Positions 62,001 through 64,000 of a DNA stretch of 64,000 nt are shown one piece after another. The DNA comes from Melieria omissa (lineage: Eukaryota; Arthropoda; Insecta; Diptera; Ulidiidae). A program made the translations under genes and the position numbers. A model generated the notes under the pieces. The model searched no databases. It was not told where the DNA came from and was given only the letters and a program-made list of their open reading frames with translations. Within the stretch, counting starts at the first letter, position 1. Every line of letters starts with the position of its first letter. Location: positions 19,280,921 through 19,344,920 of the forward strand of contig OZ020269.1 in assembly GCA_963971225.1 (NCBI GenBank), in the 5' to 3' direction.

Positions 62001-64000
62001 TAGGCGTCATTTGGGAATGCAAAAAAAATGAAAAGAAGCGTTTCAAGCAGATGAACATTCAGGACACCGAAGAAATAGAAGAATTATATCAAAAGTATCT
62101 GCTGGCTACAGCCGTAAAAGAACGCAAGAAATATCGTTTAGAAAGCAAAGTTGAGGTAAACGACATTAGCTATCATGTATCGCAAAAATAATGCAAATTT
62201 ATCATTAAATCTTTGGGAATTTTCATCATATCACTTGAACCATTGGCTAACGGTATTAATATGTAAAAATATTTCAACGACTTTCTTTCAGGTCGATTTC
62301 GATCATATGGTCCTGCGAAAGAACAACAAAGATCGGGAAATTCGACGCACTTTCTACCCGGGCGTGTGGCTAACCATGAACACGTCCCCCTTCCAAACGC
62401 AGATCCACGCGAAAATCAACAAAATTCAAATTGACAATCAACTCACCGACTACATTTTCCCCGTCGTACTGGCTCCCATAGCACCGCCGAAGAGCATGGC
62501 CGCTTCCATAATTCTCAAGCCGTTCATCGAGTGCAGCGTTGTGCAGCGCGTCGTGCCCAATTCGACGGTGAAGCAGTTCAAGTACGCCACGATGCTGATA
62601 CAAGAGTTCCACTTCAAGGTGGATTTACTTTTCCTGACGGCTGTGTCGGAAATGTTTACTAGCACAGTGAGTGATGAGCAGGCCGCCAAGCTGTTTAACG
62701 AGGATGTTGCCGCAATTGAAAAGCCCCTGTCCGAACTCGTGGAGACGCATTCGTTGCAGGAGCAAAAGCACTTCTACGACAATCTGCATTTGGGACCACT
62801 GAAAATACACGTAAGCTTCTCCATGGCCGGCTCCGAACCGACAGCCTTGCCGGGCATACTGTCAACATTGGTGCAGGGTGTCGGCGTAACGCTGACCGAT
62901 GTAAATGACGTCGTGTTCCGATTGGCCTTCTTCGAGCGCGAGTTCCAGTTCTTTACGCAGGAACAACTCACATCGGAAATCACAGCCCACTACACGGGCC
63001 AAGCGTTGAAGCAATTGTATGTTTTGGTGTTGGGTTTGGATGTGCTGGGCAACCCGTATGGCTTGGTTGTGGGATTGAAGAAGGGTGTGGAGGATCTGTT
63101 CTACGAGCCATTCCAGGTGAGGCGAATTATTGCTATTACCACAACACGGAAGAGACTTTACTTTTGCCTGAAATGCATTTAGGGCGCCATTCAAGGTCCG
63201 GGCGAATTTGCCGAGGGGCTTGCACTGGGCGTAAAATCACTTTTCGGCCACACAGTGGGCGGTGCTGCTGGCGCTGTGTCCAAGTGAGTATAGACTTTTC
63301 TAAATACATGGCTAAATTCACAATATTTTCGAATTGCAATGAAAACAGGATTACTGGTGCCATGGGCAAAGGTCTGGCTGCACTGACTTTCGATGAAGAT
63401 TACCAGAAAAAGCGTCGACTGTATTTGAATAAAAAGCCGGCAAACTTCTCTGAGGGCATTGCCCGCAGTGGCAAGAGTCTCGTTATGGTAGGCAGCAATA
63501 CAAATGAGTGTGCCTGGACAATTGTCTTGATGTCTTTTGGCGTTTCCGCAGGGCTTTGTTGATGGCGTTACAGGCGTAGTCTCGAAACCGGTTGCTGGTG
63601 CCAGGGAGGAGGGTATCGAGGGTTTCTTTAAGGGTCTGGGCAAGGGCGCTATCGGCTTTGTGGCGCATCCAACAGCAGGTGTGGTGGACTTTGCCAGCGG
63701 CAGCTTCGATGCAGTGAAGCGCGCCACCGAGGGCCAACACGATTTGACGCGCTTACGGCCGGCGCGCTTTATACACCAAGACAATGTGCTGCGACCGTAT
63801 TGCCGTGCCGAGGCCGATGGCAATAAAATGTTCAAGTATGTTCGCATTGAGCCGAGAGCAATACTGAATTTATTACATTGTACTTGGCTTTTTACACAGG
63901 GAAATCGAGAAGGGAAAATACGCCACTACCGATACGTTTGTGCACTGTGAGGAACTGGTACCGAAGGAAGAGTACCTTCTAGTTTCGAATCAGCGTGTCT
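41068..64000 (+). CDS. Vps13: Vps13, bridge-like lipid transfer protein (3' end beyond window)
   Basis: Thirty-four exons: 41068-41167, 51944-52030, 52099-52296, 52375-52734, 52794-53015, 53081-53214, 53279-53513, 53581-53863, 53925-54507, 54569-55215, 55375-56002, 56075-56230, 56329-56704, 56762-56907, 57025-57295, 57373-57648, 57716-57877, 57957-58457, 58520-59322, 59385-59543, 59628-59789, 59864-60304, 60372-60499, 60583-60874, 60982-61119, 61184-61324, 61391-61662, 61719-61939, 62004-62155, 62292-63116, 63183-63283, 63349-63487, 63552-63835, 63900 to the edge. All phases agree, giving about 3,241 codons; fly Vps13 is about 3,300, so only the last part is missing. The N-terminal chorein segment is clear ([30 protein letters not shown]). 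Repeating RBG-type beta segments follow. The adaptor-binding (VAB/SHR-BD) region is at about 2190-2640 ([40 protein letters not shown]), and the ATG2_C-like region is near the C-terminus ([44 protein letters not shown]). It is closest to the VPS13A/C type. Known role: bulk phospholipid transfer at organelle contacts. Splice sites were placed by eye; a few could shift by one alternative GT or AG. Confidence 0.95.
41890..41964. mobile_element. Tiny piggyBac-like MITE (75 bp)
   Basis: Ends CCCTTTC and GAAAGGG are inverted and flanked by TTAA on both sides (41886-41889 and 41965-41968). The interior includes the palindrome TCCAATATATTGGA. It resembles the ends of the larger TTAA elements at 29758 and 45898. 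Confidence 0.6.
45338..45391 (+). repeat. Perfect small hairpin in Vps13 intron 1
   Basis: CAGTTGCCATGAACA (45338-45352) and TGTTCATGGCAACTG (45377-45391) are perfect reverse complements. Pairing extends inward through TTTTTAG/CTAAAAG with one mismatch, giving about 22 paired bases around a loop of about 10. Size is close to a minimal microRNA precursor but the outer stem does not continue. It could equally be a tiny MITE remnant. Confidence 0.7.
45898..46419. mobile_element. piggyBac-like MITE, copy 2 (about 522 bp)
   Basis: It starts with CCCTTTCGCTA after TTAA (45894-45897). The body is the reverse complement of 29758-30287, with shared blocks including CAGACGTCC/GGGCGTCTG, TTCTTGAAACCA and GGACCAACA. 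The right end has decayed (AGTGAAAGGATAG instead of a TTAA end). It lacks the 45-bp insertion present in copy 1. Confidence 0.8.
47874..49171 (-). mobile_element. mariner transposon, near-intact (1,298 bp)
   Basis: Ends ACACTTCGTTCAATAATGT and the inverted ACATTATTGAACGAAGTGT are separated from flanking TA dinucleotides at 47872-47873 and 49172-49173. Full length matches the usual 1.3 kb of mariners. The only coding region is the transposase on the minus strand. It is inserted in Vps13 intron 1, antisense to the gene. Confidence 0.95.
47939..48991 (-). pseudogene. mariner transposase with one in-frame stop
   Basis: An ATG at 48991 opens a 351-codon frame (stop included), the usual mariner transposase length. 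It begins [18 protein letters not shown] and has the N-terminal helix-turn-helix region. After TICYW a TAA (about 48859-48861) replaces a residue expected to be Phe or similar before [12 protein letters not shown]. Past it 270 or more codons run unbroken. Catalytic landmarks are present: [12 protein letters not shown] (first Asp), [13 protein letters not shown] (second Asp) and [18 protein letters not shown] (WVPRLLT and DYWLF are also mariner hallmarks), so the DD34D core looks intact. A single nonsense codon disables it. Function: cut-and-paste transposition at TA sites. Confidence 0.93.
49433..49864. mobile_element. TA-flanked TIR element (432 bp), pogo/Tc1-mariner type
   Basis: CAGTCGTGTCAGGGTATAAT at the left and ATATCCAGACACAACTG at the right are imperfect inverted repeats, flanked by TA on both sides. 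Repeated TATAGTGAACAC motifs sit just inside the left end (three copies in 49454-49491) and one inverted at the right end. No transposase. Confidence 0.78.
51181..51743. mobile_element. Dispersed repeat family A, full-length copy (about 563 bp)
   Basis: Both ends carry AATAACAAGGT(C/T)CTGACAACG in inverted orientation (51214-51233 and the complement at 51699-51720), inside outer ends ACACTGCACAACA and AAAGTGTT. The interior matches 4955-5483 and 2542-2850. This copy shows the family is an inverted-repeat DNA element (MITE). It lies about 200 bp upstream of Vps13 exon 2. Confidence 0.82.

Noticed and set aside
1..64000. CRISPR array, operons, riboswitches or prokaryotic defence genes
   Set aside because: The tandem repeats lack unique spacers, all real genes have spliceosomal introns, and nothing of bacterial type was seen.

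Overview
The window is genomic DNA from an insect, most likely a higher fly and plausibly a true fruit fly (Tephritidae). The basis is four protein-coding genes with clear fly-type orthologues, short GT-AG introns (mostly 54-70 nt), AT-rich intergenic DNA full of CA/TA microsatellites, and mariner, hAT-, piggyBac- and pogo-like transposon remains. Species cannot be read directly from the sequence. There is no bacterial gene, operon, CRISPR array or rRNA.

Layout: 1-16,098 is non-coding and repeat-rich. It holds a hAT-like element, dispersed repeats, and a foldback element split by a 5'-truncated non-LTR retrotransposon with a long open reverse-transcriptase frame. Corin runs from 16,099 to 23,455 (+): 12 coding exons for a 1,488-residue type II transmembrane serine protease. 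From 23,456 to 36,668 there is no gene. This stretch has a TIR element built of eight 135-bp tandem repeats, a long inverted repeat, a piggyBac-like MITE carrying a tiny retrotransposon tail, a foldback MITE and a mariner relic. Rpe (36,669-37,581, -) and boca (37,851-38,468, -) sit head to tail. Vps13 starts at 41,068 (+) and runs off the right edge: 34 exons, about 3,241 codons visible. Its first intron is 10.8 kb and contains a nearly intact mariner, several MITEs and a small perfect hairpin.

The exon structures of Corin, Rpe and boca were rebuilt by hand. All splice phases close and each CDS length is a multiple of three. The visible part of Vps13 also keeps one open frame through all 33 junctions.

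The four genes do not form one pathway. Corin is a cell-surface protease with frizzled, LDL-receptor class A and scavenger-receptor modules. Boca is the ER chaperone for LDL-receptor-family proteins. Rpe is a pentose phosphate enzyme. Vps13 is a bridge-like lipid transfer protein at membrane contact sites. I found no convincing undescribed functional system. The most notable material is transposon architecture (three-level nesting, a satellite growing inside a TIR element, TSD-resolved insertions) and a duplicated Ser-rich motif in the unusually long cytoplasmic tail of Corin.
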